This document shows positions 40,511 through 49,402 of a stretch of DNA of 64,000 nt, in pieces. The stretch's first letter is position 1. Each line of letters starts with the position of its first letter. Position numbers and translations under genes: made by a program. Location: assembly GCA_019649035.1 (NCBI GenBank), contig BMAT01004631.1, positions 6,172-70,171 of the forward strand. The letters run 5' to 3'. A model generated the notes under the pieces. The model was given only the letters and a program-made list of their open reading frames with translations, searched no databases and was not told the DNA's origin. The DNA comes from Elysia marginata. Taxonomy: Eukaryota > Mollusca > Gastropoda > Plakobranchidae.

Positions 40511-43327
40511 ATGACATACGATTTTAGAGAGATAGAAAAGAAGTGGCAACGATATTGGAAGAGAGAAAATACTTTTAAGGCAGACATAGACCATGACAAG
40601 AAACCATTCTATGTATTAGACATGTTCCCTTACCCTTCGGGGGCTGGTTTACATGTGGGGCACCCCTTGGGGTATATCGCTTCGGATATTTATGCGCGCT
40701 TTAAAAGGCACAAAGGCTTCAATGTACTACACCCCATGGGTTTTGATTCTTTTGGTCTGCCAGCAGAACAATACGCTATTCAAACAGGTCAGCACCCAGC
40801 TATTACGACTCAAAAAAATATCGCAAAGTATAAAGAACAACTCAGGAAAATGGGCTTTTCTTACACCCCTATGGGTGAAGTGTCTACTTCCAATCCCAAC
40901 TTTTACAAATGGACACAATGGATTTTCTCACAACTATTCAACTCTTGGTATAGTATTGAAAAAGACAAAGCGTTACCCATCTCTAGCCTGATTTGTGTTT
41001 TTGAGAGTGAGGGCAATGAAAATATAAAAGCTGTTTGTAGTGCCAATACCCCTGTTTTTTCTCCTAGCGAATGGAAGCAATTTTCAGATTCAAAAAGGCA
41101 GGAGATATTACTCAAATACCGGCTATGCTACCTAGGTGAGATGGAGGTGAACTGGTGTCCCAATTTGGGTTCTGTTTTGGCAAATGATGAGGTTGTAGAT
41201 TCTCTTTCAGAGCGGGGGGGACATCCTGTGGTTCGAAAGAAAATGGTGCAGTGGATTATGCGTATTAGTGCCTACTCCGAGAGGCTTCTTCAGGGATTGG
41301 AAAAATTAGATTGGCCTGAGCCCATAAAGGAGTCCCAACGCCATTGGATAGGCAAATCTAAGGGTGCCAAAATTAGATTTAGCATAAAAGATTCTAGTGA
41401 GGTTATTGAGGTTTTTACCACAAGACCGGACACCATTTTTGGCGTTAGTTTTATGACAATTGCTCCAGAGTTGGAACTCGTTAAAAAAATCACTTCTCAC
41501 AAGCAAAAAGACCAGGTGGCACATTGCATTTCAGAGGTATCTAAGAGGAACGAACGAGAGCGAATGGGAGAAAATGAGACTATTTTAGGGGCTTTTACGG
41601 GTTCTTATGCCATTCATCCTTTTACGAAACAAGAAATTCCTATCTGGATAGGAGATTATGTATTGGCCAGTTATGGTACGGGGGCTGTAATGTCTGTGCC
41701 TTCCGGAGACCAGAGGGATTTTGACTTTGCAAAACAGTTTGATATTCCCATTCCAAATATTTTTCAAGGGGTTGATATTTCCAAAGGTGCTTTTTCACAA
41801 AAACAGGGCTTTGAGTTTACTAATTCCCATTTTTTAAATGGTTTGGGATACGAAGTAGCATTAGACAGGGTAGGGGAGGCACTCAAAAAAATAGAAGCAG
41901 GAAAAAAGACAATTAATTACCGTTTGAGGGATGCTGTTTTTAGTAGGCAACGCTACTGGGGAGAGCCTTTTCCTATATACTATAAAGACGGATTGCCACA
42001 ACTTATAGAGGAAAAATACTTGCCATTAGAATTGCCAGAGGTGAAGAACTATCAACCGACAGAAACGGGAGACCCGCCTTTAGGAAACTCTCAAAAATGG
42101 GCATGGGATACAAAACAAAAAAGTATTGTGGATAATTCCAAAATAGATCACAAAACCGTATTTCCTCTAGAACTCAATACAATGCCGGGGTGGGCAGGGA
42201 GTTCTTGGTATTTTTACAGGTATATGGATGCTCAAAACAACAATGAAATAGCCTCTAAGGAGGCCGTAAACTATTGGAAGGAAGTAGATATTTACATAGG
42301 AGGCGGTGAACATGCTACGGGACACCTTATCTATTCTAGGTTTTGGCAGAAGTTTTTGTACGATATAGGAATGCTTCCAGTAGATGAATACGCTAAAAAA
42401 CTTATCAATCAAGGGATGATATTAGGTCAAAGTGCCTTTATTTATAAGCTGAAAAGTGAAAATACTTTTATTTCTTCCAACAAAATTGAAGGTCAAAAAA
42501 CCATTCGGTTACATGTAGATATATCTCTTGTAGAGGCAGGAAATAAGCTAGACATAGAAGCCTTTATACGCAGTAGGGCAGACTACAAGGGGGCAAATAT
42601 TATTAAGGATGAAAAGGGCAATTTCTTTGTAGACAGAGAGGTGGAGAAAATGTCCAAATCCAAATTTAATGTCATTAGCCCAGATGATATTTGTCAGCAA
42701 TATGGGGCAGATACATTGAGGCTTTACGAAATGTTTTTGGGACCGCTAGAGCAGTCCAAACCTTGGAATACATCCGGTATATCGGGGGTCTATTCGTTTT
42801 TAAGAAAATTATGGAAGCTCTTTTATGATAATGAAAAGTGGATTGTTACAAGCAAAACCCCAACAGAGGAAAGCCTAAAAACAATTCACAAAACGATCAA
42901 GAAAATAGAAGAGGATATTGAGAATTTTTCTTTCAATACTTCTGTTTCGTCTTTTATGATTTGCGTTAACGAATTGCAGGCTCAGAAGTGTCACTGTAGG
43001 TCTATTTTAGAAAGTTTGTTGGTATTACTATCGCCCTATGCACCTCATATTTCAGAGGAACTTTGGGAGCGTTTGGGACATAAAGGGGGGATTTCAAATA
43101 TTCCATTTCCCACCTATGACGAATCATATCTAGTGGAGCAAACCAAAGAATATCCAGTTTCATTTAATGGTAAGATGAAGTTTAAGTTAGAATTAGCTAG
43201 GGATTTGTCAGAGCAAGACATTAAAAGTTTGGTGATGAATCATGACAAAACAAAAGTCATCTTAAATGGAAATTCTCCAAAAAAGCTAATCATTGTACCC
43301 GGTAAAATTATCAATATAGTGTATTGA
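40511..43327 (+). CDS. leuS: Leucyl-tRNA synthetase
   Basis: Class I aminoacyl-tRNA synthetase charging tRNA-Leu. The HIGH-type signature is PYPSGAGLHVGHPLGY (about residues 37-52), the editing domain CP1 contains the threonine-rich TTRPDTIFGVSF, and the KMSKS loop is VEKMSKSKFNVISPDD. The anticodon-binding domain follows (APHISEELWERLG). 938 residues. Between the catalytic halves there is an extra segment (about 158-200, LICVFESEGNENIKAV) as in other flavobacterial LeuS proteins. Confidence 0.98.
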   Translation: MTYDFREIEKKWQRYWKRENTFKADIDHDKKPFYVLDMFPYPSGAGLHVGHPLGYIASDIYARFKRHKGFNVLHPMGFDSFGLPAEQYAIQTGQHPAITTQKNIAKYKEQLRKMGFSYTPMGEVSTSNPNFYKWTQWIFSQLFNSWYSIEKDKALPISSLICVFESEGNENIKAVCSANTPVFSPSEWKQFSDSKRQEILLKYRLCYLGEMEVNWCPNLGSVLANDEVVDSLSERGGHPVVRKKMVQWIMRISAYSERLLQGLEKLDWPEPIKESQRHWIGKSKGAKIRFSIKDSSEVIEVFTTRPDTIFGVSFMTIAPELELVKKITSHKQKDQVAHCISEVSKRNERERMGENETILGAFTGSYAIHPFTKQEIPIWIGDYVLASYGTGAVMSVPSGDQRDFDFAKQFDIPIPNIFQGVDISKGAFSQKQGFEFTNSHFLNGLGYEVALDRVGEALKKIEAGKKTINYRLRDAVFSRQRYWGEPFPIYYKDGLPQLIEEKYLPLELPEVKNYQPTETGDPPLGNSQKWAWDTKQKSIVDNSKIDHKTVFPLELNTMPGWAGSSWYFYRYMDAQNNNEIASKEAVNYWKEVDIYIGGGEHATGHLIYSRFWQKFLYDIGMLPVDEYAKKLINQGMILGQSAFIYKLKSENTFISSNKIEGQKTIRLHVDISLVEAGNKLDIEAFIRSRADYKGANIIKDEKGNFFVDREVEKMSKSKFNVISPDDICQQYGADTLRLYEMFLGPLEQSKPWNTSGISGVYSFLRKLWKLFYDNEKWIVTSKTPTEESLKTIHKTIKKIEEDIENFSFNTSVSSFMICVNELQAQKCHCRSILESLLVLLSPYAPHISEELWERLGHKGGISNIPFPTYDESYLVEQTKEYPVSFNGKMKFKLELARDLSEQDIKSLVMNHDKTKVILNGNSPKKLIIVPGKIINIVY

Positions 43328-43353
43328 AATAGTAATGTTTGGAGTGGAAGTAT

Positions 43354-43379
43354 AGATACACCCCATTTCCATTGTATCT
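43354..43379. terminator. Possible hairpin between convergent leuS and BspA-like gene
   Basis: AGATACA (43354-43360) and TGTATCT (43373-43379) form a perfect 7-bp stem with a 12-base loop 27 bp after the leuS stop. The T-tract is short, so termination is only possible. Confidence 0.25.
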
Positions 43380-43466
43380 TCTAGTGATTCTCATCTTCTA
43401 TATCGGGGGGCTGTGGTCCTTAATCTTCTTTTTTCGATTTCGTTTAAAAAGGTGGCGTCCGTTTTA

Positions 43467-45128
43467 TTATTGCGCAATAAACTGAACTCCTGAAGGAACT
43501 TTACCCCCCCAAAGAGTTGGATAATCTGTCCCGCTAGGATAGTATACCTCTTTTAAAGAACTGAATGTGGAATAGCCTATACCTGTTAGAGGTGGTTGCC
43601 TACGGGTAACAACCACCGTAGTTAATGGATTTTTAAAAAAAGCCGACTTTCCAATAGTCGTTACACTGTTGGGTATGGTAAGGCTTGTTAATTTATTCTT
43701 TTCAAAAGCCGACTCTCCAATAGCCGTTACACTGTTGGGTATGGTAAGGCTTGTTAATTGATTCCAAGAAAAAGCCCCATATCCAATAGTCGTTACACTG
43801 TTGGGTATGGTAAGGCTTGTTAATTGATTCCAAGAAAAAGCCCGCTCTCCAATACTCTTTACACTGTTGGGTATGGTAAGGCTTGTTAATTGATTGATTG
43901 AAAAAGCCCACTTTCCAATAGCCGTTACACTGTTGGGTATGGTAAGGCTTGTCAATTGATTGCCTGAAAAAGCCGACACTCCAATAGTCGTTACACTGTT
44001 GGGTATGGTAAGGCTCGTTAATTTATTTCCGTAAAAAGCCCCCTTTCCAATAGCCGTTACACTATTACCTATTATAAGGCTTGTCAATTGATTACTTCCA
44101 AAAGCACTGCTTCCAATAGTCGTTACACTGTTGGGTATGGTAAGGCTTGTTAATTGATTTTCCCAAAAAGCCTCCTCTCCAATAGTCGTTACACTATTAC
44201 CTATTATAAGGCTTGTCAATTTATTCTTTTTAAAAGCCCAGTCTCCAATAGTCGTTACACTATTACCTATTATAAGACTTGTTAATTGATTTTCCCAAAA
44301 AGCCCAGTCTCCAATAGTCGTTACACTGTTGGGTATGGTAAGGCTTGTTAATTGATTACTTTTAAAAGCACTGCTTCCAATAGTCGTTACACTATTACCT
44401 ATTATAAGGCTTGTCAATTGATTGCCTGAAAAAGCCGACTTTCCAATAGTCGTTACACTGTTGGGTATTTTAAGAAGACCTGTTAATTGATTGTCATAAA
44501 AAGCCCAGTCTCCAATAGTCGTTACACTATTACCTATTATAAGACTTGTTAATTGATTATTATAAAAAGTCGACTTTCCAATAGTCGTTACACTGTTGGG
44601 TATGGTAAGGCTTGTTAATTGATTCCAACAAAAAGCCGACTCTCCAATAGTCGTTACACTGTTGGGTATGGTAAGGCTTGTTAATTTATTGTTTGAAAAA
44701 GCCGCCTCTCCAATAGCCGTTACACNNNNNNNNNNNNNNNNNNNNNNNNNNNNNNNNNNNNNNNNNNNNNNNNNNNNNNNNNNNNNNNNNNNNNNNNNTG
44801 TTGGGTATGGTAAGGCTTGTTAATTGATTGCCTGAAAAAGCCGCCTCTCCAATAGCCGTTACACTGTTGGGTATGGTAAGGCTTGTTAATTTATTCTTTT
44901 TAAAAGCCCCATATCCAATAGTCGTTACACTGTTGGGTATTTTAAGACCTGTTAATCCTTTTTCAAAAAAAGCCTTTTCCCCAATACTTAGTACTTTTTT
45001 CTCATTAATTTTTTCAGGAATAACAACATATTCTGATGCGCCTGTATAGCCGGTTATCTCTATGCCCTCCTCTCCAATAATCACAGGTATATACAAAAAA
45101 TCACTATCTGGTTCTGGTTCTGGTTGGG

Positions 45129-45161
<33 letters not shown>

Positions 45162-45267
45162 ATTGGGCTGGTTCTGATTCTGGTGTTTCTTTTATATCTT
45201 TTTCAGGGTTACAGGATAGTGTGAGTAGCATTATAAAACCAAGAAATATTTTTAATGCGATTTTCAT
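43467..45267 (-). CDS. BspA-like leucine-rich repeat lipoprotein (interrupted by an assembly gap)
   Basis: Surface repeat lipoprotein of the LRR_5/BspA type, associated in this phylum with adhesion. Type II signal (lipobox TLSC), an acidic-proline linker of repeated E-P, a short beta domain (YIPVIIGEEGIEITGYTG), then about 20 units of 23 residues with consensus NQLTSLTIPNSVTTIGxxAF. The two linker types SLTIPN and SLIIGN alternate irregularly. It ends with a non-repeat cap (TVVVTRRQPPLTG...). A run of 73 N at 44726-44798 splits the frame; flanks 44418-44725 are fully open in the frame of the C-terminal part, so this is one gene. True gap length is probably a whole number of 69-bp units. Confidence 0.85.
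43620..44960 (-). repeat. 69-bp coding tandem repeat array
   Basis: About 20 units of 69 bp (one of 72 bp near 44460-44475, coding TGLLKIPN) with nearly invariant core reading AACAGTGTAACGACTATTGG on the minus strand and a variable part around each AF. Homogenised cores point to recent unit gain and loss by recombination. The array contains the assembly gap. Confidence 0.9.
44726..44798. other. Assembly gap (73 N)
   Basis: Unsequenced run in the middle of the tandem array. The bases on either side (CCCAACA and GTGTAACGG on the minus strand) join exactly in repeat phase, so the missing length should be 0, 69, 138... bases rather than 73. Confidence 0.95.
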
Positions 45268-45298
45268 TTTGTACGGTATTTTGAGCTTAAAATTTTCC

Positions 45299-45306
45299 CA
45301 AATTTA
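45299..45306 (-). promoter_or_regulatory. -7 promoter element candidate for the BspA-like gene
   Basis: Minus-strand TAAATTTG fits TAnnTTTG, 31 nt before the ATG at 45267. No clear TTG at -33. Confidence 0.3.
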
Positions 45307-45356
45307 CATAATTTAAGTTAATTATATTCTTATAACAGAAAACCGTAGGCTTAAGC

Positions 45357-45372
45357 GATCAAGCGCGACAAG
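45357..45372 (+). repeat. Dispersed AAGTGCGA repeat, copy 6 (diverged)
   Basis: GATCAAGCGCGACAAG in the spacer between the BspA-like gene and the deaminase. Matches ATCAAGTGCGAC of copy 1 with one change; no TTCAA arm. Confidence 0.35.
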
Positions 45373-45398
45373 GGATTTTGTTAGTTTCGTGTGTCTAT

Positions 45399-45830
45399 TT
45401 ACCAATTTAAATTGGGAATGTAATCTACCGTAACACCTGCTTTTTTAAGGAATTTTACTCCAGAGAGATCGTTGTACTTTTCCTTGTAAACAACCCTAAT
45501 AATGCCACACTGGTGAATGAGTTTGCTACACTCTCTACACGGTGATAGCGTAACATATAGTGTAGCTCCTCTTGCAGACTGTGTAGATGTGGCAACTTTT
45601 GAAATGGCGTTGGCTTCGGCGTGAAGTACATACCATTTTGTCAGCCCATCATCATCCTCACAGCAGTTTTTAAACCCTGAAGGCGTTCCGTTATACCCAT
45701 CTGAAATGATAGTTCTATCTTTGACGATAAGTGCTCCCACCTGCCTTCGTTTGCAATAGGAGAGCTTCCCCCATTCTACTGCCATTCTGAGATAGGTGGT
45801 GTCATATAGGTTCTGTTTATCGGGTTTCAT
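45399..45830 (-). CDS. dCMP deaminase family protein
   Basis: 143-residue zinc deaminase converting dCMP to dUMP for thymidylate synthesis. The catalytic motif HAEANAI and the zinc cysteines in SPCRECSK are intact, and the N-terminal GYNGTPSGFKNCCED stretch is typical of dCMP rather than cytidine deaminases. It lies 9 bp after the DUF151 gene in the etfB-etfA-DUF151 operon. Confidence 0.93.
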   Translation of the reverse strand: MKPDKQNLYDTTYLRMAVEWGKLSYCKRRQVGALIVKDRTIISDGYNGTPSGFKNCCEDDDGLTKWYVLHAEANAISKVATSTQSARGATLYVTLSPCRECSKLIHQCGIIRVVYKEKYNDLSGVKFLKKAGVTVDYIPNLNW

Positions 45831-45839
45831 ATATGGGGG

Positions 45840-46430
45840 TTATTCCTGTCTTTTCTTTCTAGAAGCAATTTCATCTCTCAATTTCGTCGCTATTTCGTAC
45901 TTTTCTTCTTTAACAGCTTTTTTGAGATACTTTTCTAGCTGTTCCAAGGATAGATTACCATATTTATTTTCTTCTTTATTTTCGTTAAATGCTATTTCCC
46001 CGCTAGTGTATTCTTTAATTTCTATCCCTGCCTTTTCCAATACATTGCTATAAACAAAAATAGGCGCACCAAACCTCAAAGCTAGGGCAATGGCATCGCT
46101 TGTTCGGGAGTCTATGATTTCTTCTATAGAATCTCTTTTGCATATGATACTGGAATAGAATACACCGTCAACCAACTTATTTATAATGACTTGCTTTAAA
46201 AGGATGTCAAATCGATCTATAAAGTTTTTGAATAAGTCATGGGTGAGCGGTCTCGGTGGTTTAAGGTGTTGCTCCATAGCAACTACTATAGATTGCGCCT
46301 CTGTGCCTCCTATGATAATTGGAAGGTTTCTGTCTCCATCGACTTCCGAGAGGATAAGTGCATACGCACCTCTTTGCGCGTGGGTGTTTGAAATTCCTTT
46401 AACCTCTAGTTGGACAAGGCTTATATTCAT
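45840..46430 (-). CDS. DUF151 bifunctional nuclease with UVR-type tail
   Basis: 196 residues. The DUF151 domain (1-135) has LPIIIGGTEAQSIVVAME and SRTSDAIALALRFGAPIFV, and a C-terminal UVR-like helical hairpin (LEKYLKKAVKEEKYEIATKLRDEI). Plant and mycobacterial relatives have RNase/DNase activity; the bacterial role is not well fixed. It follows etfA by 7 bp, an arrangement common in flavobacteria. Confidence 0.9.
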   Translation of the reverse strand: MNISLVQLEVKGISNTHAQRGAYALILSEVDGDRNLPIIIGGTEAQSIVVAMEQHLKPPRPLTHDLFKNFIDRFDILLKQVIINKLVDGVFYSSIICKRDSIEEIIDSRTSDAIALALRFGAPIFVYSNVLEKAGIEIKEYTSGEIAFNENKEENKYGNLSLEQLEKYLKKAVKEEKYEIATKLRDEIASRKKRQE

Positions 46431-46437
46431 TATTAGG

Positions 46438-47403
46438 TTAGTTTTTTGTTTTTAGTGCTTTGATTTTACTAATTAGTTTGGGTACAACCTCAAAGGCATC
46501 TCCAACAACTCCATAATCTGCTAATTTGAAAAACGGAGCATCTGGATCTGTATTAATAACTACTTTTGTTTTAGAATTGCTAACCCCTGCCATGTGTTGT
46601 ACAGAACCTGATATTCCAACTGCGATATACAGCTCGCAAGATACCAACTTTCCCGTCTGACCAACATGTTCAGAGTGGGGTCTCCACCCCATTTCAGATA
46701 CTGGTCTTGAGCAAGCTGTCGCCCCTCCAAGTAAGTCTGCCAATTCTTCCAACATCACCCAATTCTCAGGCCCTTTTAGCCCAAGCCCTCCCGATACGAC
46801 TATATCAGCATCAGCTATGGTTACTTTTTTCTTGTTTTCTTCTCTATTTTCAATAGAAATACTACTTTCTGTATCAGATAAGTCCAAAGACCAATTAATC
46901 TCCTTTGTATCTTTTGGTGATCTAGATTTGTCAATACTATTTCTCAAAATACCAATCACTTTTTGTTTTGATTGAATTTCAGAATAAGCAAAGACCTTAC
47001 CGCCAAATACAATGTGTTTTACTGTAAAAGGCGAAAGGCTACAGGGTAGGTCTACAGCATTATTTACATAGCCTGCCTGAAAATAAATGGATAGGAAAGA
47101 GGCCACATATCGGCTACAGGCATTTGTTCCCGTTACAAAGTACTCAAAATTTCGAAGGTCAGCCAACTGCTTAAGGCTTTCTGAAAACACTATTGAGTCA
47201 AATACATTGAGTTTTGGGTCATTTAGTTTATAAACCTTATCCACGCCATAGTCAGCTAAGGGTGTGGTATTCTCTACATTAAATGCCACCGCCACAACTG
47301 AAGTTTGAAGACTATCTGCCAACTTTCTAGAATATGTAGCCAACTCCAAAGACGAATTTTTTAGTTCCCCATTTTTGGACTCCAATATGACACATACACT
47401 CAT
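46438..47403 (-). CDS. etfA: Electron transfer flavoprotein, alpha subunit
   Basis: FAD-binding subunit of ETF, which collects electrons from acyl-CoA dehydrogenases and passes them to the respiratory chain. The C-terminal FAD domain (about 190-321) shows DIVVSGGLGLKGPENW, GGATACSRPVSEMGWRP, GQTGKLVSCELYIAVGISGSVQH and NTDPDAPFFKLADYGVVGDA, all canonical. 321 residues. Partner EtfB lies 13 bp upstream. Confidence 0.97.
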   Translation of the reverse strand: MSVCVILESKNGELKNSSLELATYSRKLADSLQTSVVAVAFNVENTTPLADYGVDKVYKLNDPKLNVFDSIVFSESLKQLADLRNFEYFVTGTNACSRYVASFLSIYFQAGYVNNAVDLPCSLSPFTVKHIVFGGKVFAYSEIQSKQKVIGILRNSIDKSRSPKDTKEINWSLDLSDTESSISIENREENKKKVTIADADIVVSGGLGLKGPENWVMLEELADLLGGATACSRPVSEMGWRPHSEHVGQTGKLVSCELYIAVGISGSVQHMAGVSNSKTKVVINTDPDAPFFKLADYGVVGDAFEVVPKLISKIKALKTKN

Positions 47404-47416
47404 AATCTAAAGGTTT

Positions 47417-48166
47417 TTATTGAAAGATTTTACCCTTTTTGTTTAGCACCGAAACTAATTTATCAATCTCATCTGAGGCTATCAGTTCAACAGGTTCTTT
47501 TTGTGGTAAGGGTCCATACTTTTTAATGGAATGCGTTAGAGTATGTGCCGTAGCTTCTATCACTTCTATTGTTTTTTGTCTGGCTTGCATAATCCCTCTC
47601 ATATTTGGGATTTTCAAGTCTTTTTTTTCTACCAAACCCTTTTGACTGCTCATAACGAAAGGTATTTGCACAGACAAGGTCTCCTTTTCACCATTGATTT
47701 CTCTTATACATCTCGCCTTATTTCCGTTAATCTCCATAGATATACAGTTATTGACATAGGGGATATTAAGTCTTGCTGATAGCATTGCAGCTACACAGCC
47801 TCCGTTATAGTCAATAGATTCTTTTCCAGCTATGACACAGTCAAAATTTCCATTTTTAAAGATATTTTCTATCTGTTTAGATGTAAACAGCGAATCGGTT
47901 GGGGATGCATTAACTCTAATGGCACGATCCACCCCAATTGCTAAAGCCTTTCTGAGTATTTGATCTGTGGGTTTTTCTCCAACGCACACAGCGGTCAATG
48001 TGGCACCTATTACTTCTTTCAGTTGAATCGCTCTAGTCAACCCAAATTCGTCATTAGGATTGATGACAAATTGCAAGCCTTCGGAGTCTATTTTAGTACC
48101 ATCTTTAGAAATTTTTATCTTTGAGGCTGTATCAGGGACATTGCTAAGGCAAACAAGAATATTCAT
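47417..48166 (-). CDS. etfB: Electron transfer flavoprotein, beta subunit
   Basis: AMP-binding subunit of the ETF heterodimer. It starts with ATG at 48166 (MNILVCLSNVPDT); an upstream in-frame TTG at 48178 adds four residues and is less likely. The ETF beta signature is near the end of the Rossmann-like domain (IPFVMSSQKGLVEKKDLKIPNMRGIMQARQK, quoted in part). About 249 residues, as usual. Confidence 0.96.
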   Translation of the reverse strand: MNILVCLSNVPDTASKIKISKDGTKIDSEGLQFVINPNDEFGLTRAIQLKEVIGATLTAVCVGEKPTDQILRKALAIGVDRAIRVNASPTDSLFTSKQIENIFKNGNFDCVIAGKESIDYNGGCVAAMLSARLNIPYVNNCISMEINGNKARCIREINGEKETLSVQIPFVMSSQKGLVEKKDLKIPNMRGIMQARQKTIEVIEATAHTLTHSIKKYGPLPQKEPVELIASDEIDKLVSVLNKKGKIFQ

Positions 48167-48192
48167 TCTGAAAAACAATTTCTAGATTGATT

Positions 48193-48200
48193 CAAATTTA
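48193..48200 (-). promoter_or_regulatory. -7 promoter element candidate for the etfBA operon
   Basis: Minus-strand TAAATTTG fits TAnnTTTG, 26 nt before the etfB ATG. No TTG at -33. Confidence 0.3.
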
Positions 48201-48274
48201 GAAAACATTTTTTACTTTTAGTTTAATCTGATGGTGATTATCTGACTTTTAAATATTTGACCAATCATTTTTTT

Positions 48275-48298
48275 ATGTCTCTAAAAGACATACCTTTG
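48275..48298 (+). promoter_or_regulatory. -7 element with adjoining inverted repeat upstream of the OCD gene
   Basis: TACCTTTG at 48291-48298 fits TAnnTTTG. The inverted repeat ATGTCT-ctaaa-AGACAT (48275-48291) abuts it, a good position for a regulator. The likely transcript would include the short leader frame at 48345. Confidence 0.35.
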
Positions 48299-48344
48299 TA
48301 GAGCATTGTAATCTACGCTAGGTTCTTCACTTTCTTAATTTTTA

Positions 48345-48422
48345 ATGAAAGGAGATAGCAAAGGGCTTTTTTATGGATATAAGTTTCGTGGCCTAATATG
48401 GTTATGGGATTTTTTAAATTGA
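48345..48422 (+). CDS. Possible 25-residue leader peptide
   Basis: ATG at 48345 opens a 25-codon frame (MKGDSKGLFYGYKFRGLIWL...) preceded by an A/T-rich stretch, ending with TGA at 48420. It is in the same frame as the OCD-family coding sequence that continues directly after the TGA. It may be a translated leader, or a mutated 5' end. Nothing else supports it. Confidence 0.25.
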   Translation: MKGDSKGLFYGYKFRGLIWLWDFLN

Positions 48423-48494
48423 AACAATATCGCACATATTATTACAAGAAAGGAGATTCAAAAAGTTATCCTTTCCCTAGATGCTGTTGCCATC

Positions 48495-49376
48495 ATGGAG
48501 AAGGCTTTTATAGATTACAGCCAAGGAAACTCTGTGGTACCTCCGGTTGCTGAGTTGCTTTTTGAGAACCCCCCTGGTGATGTACACATTAAGTATGGTT
48601 ATATCAAAGGAGGTGATTTTTACTGTATTAAAATAGCATCAGGATTTTATGAAAATGTCAAATTGGGGATATCTTCAAGTCAGGGAGTTAACTTGTTGTT
48701 TAATCAGAAAACAGGGGAATTAGTTGCTATCTTATTGGATGGTGGGGATTTAACTAATATCCGTACAGCAGCAGCTGGAGCATTGACATCTAAATATTTT
48801 GCTCCAAAAAACATAACAGCTATTGGAATAGTGGGAACTGGTATTCAAGCCCGATTACAGCTAAAGTATTTTCAAAAATATACACCTTGTAAAACAGTTT
48901 GGGTTTGGGGTAGGAATACAGTATCTACAAAAAAATATATAGAATCCTTTACAGAAGATTTTGATATTTACATTGCCAAAGACACCTCAGAGTTAGCAAA
49001 AAATTGTAACCTTATTTTTACGACAACGCCGTCGGAAATTCCTTTGCTAAAAGCAAACGATATACAACCTGGAACACATATAACTGCCGTAGGTTCGGAC
49101 ACATCAGAAAAAAGGGAGTTGGAAGGAGAGATATTAAAAAATGCTGATATTATCATATCAGACAGTATTGTACAAAGTAAAAGCAGGGGTGAAATATACA
49201 GGGCAACCAAAGATGGTCTTATTTCTTCTGATAAAGTTACAGAACTTGGAAATGCACTCCAAGAACCTTCTAAACAACGTACAAATGACAACCAAACTAC
49301 TGTAGCAGATTTGACAGGTGTGGCAGTCCAAGATATTGCAATCTCTCAGTCAGTATACAAAAAAATAATCGAGTAA
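48495..49376 (+). CDS. Ornithine cyclodeaminase/mu-crystallin family protein (EutC/BhcD-like)
   Basis: NAD(P)-dependent OCD-family enzyme, 293 residues from the first ATG. The Rossmann motif IGIVGTGIQARLQL and GGDLTNIRTAAAGALTSKYFA are typical. Family members include ornithine cyclodeaminase, ketimine reductases, EutC of ectoine use and iminosuccinate reductase BhcD. The 24 codons before the ATG (from 48423, IITRKEIQKVILSLDAVAI) read like the normal family N-terminus but contain no ATG, GTG or TTG, so either translation starts at a rare codon or the protein is slightly short. It is in one operon with a transporter and a PLP dehydratase, which favours amino-acid catabolism. Confidence 0.85.
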   Translation: MEKAFIDYSQGNSVVPPVAELLFENPPGDVHIKYGYIKGGDFYCIKIASGFYENVKLGISSSQGVNLLFNQKTGELVAILLDGGDLTNIRTAAAGALTSKYFAPKNITAIGIVGTGIQARLQLKYFQKYTPCKTVWVWGRNTVSTKKYIESFTEDFDIYIAKDTSELAKNCNLIFTTTPSEIPLLKANDIQPGTHITAVGSDTSEKRELEGEILKNADIIISDSIVQSKSRGEIYRATKDGLISSDKVTELGNALQEPSKQRTNDNQTTVADLTGVAVQDIAISQSVYKKIIE

Positions 49377-49402
49377 AAAATAAGATATGCAACCACAAAG
49401 AG

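Noticed and set aside
43620-44960. Regular 69-bp repeats resembling a CRISPR array
   Set aside because: The repeats are continuous coding units with a 23-residue LRR_5 consensus; there are no unique spacers and no cas genes.
44686-45267. A 193-residue ORF ending in CNGYWRGGFFKQ after a run of unknown residues
   Set aside because: The tail is a wrong-frame reading produced by the 73-N gap; the gene continues in the other frame.
48420-48422. TGA read as an amino acid, joining the leader frame to the OCD gene
   Set aside because: No sign of recoding: other genes use TGA as stop (e.g. the lptF/G stop overlapping the ribB start), and no selenocysteine-type element is visible.
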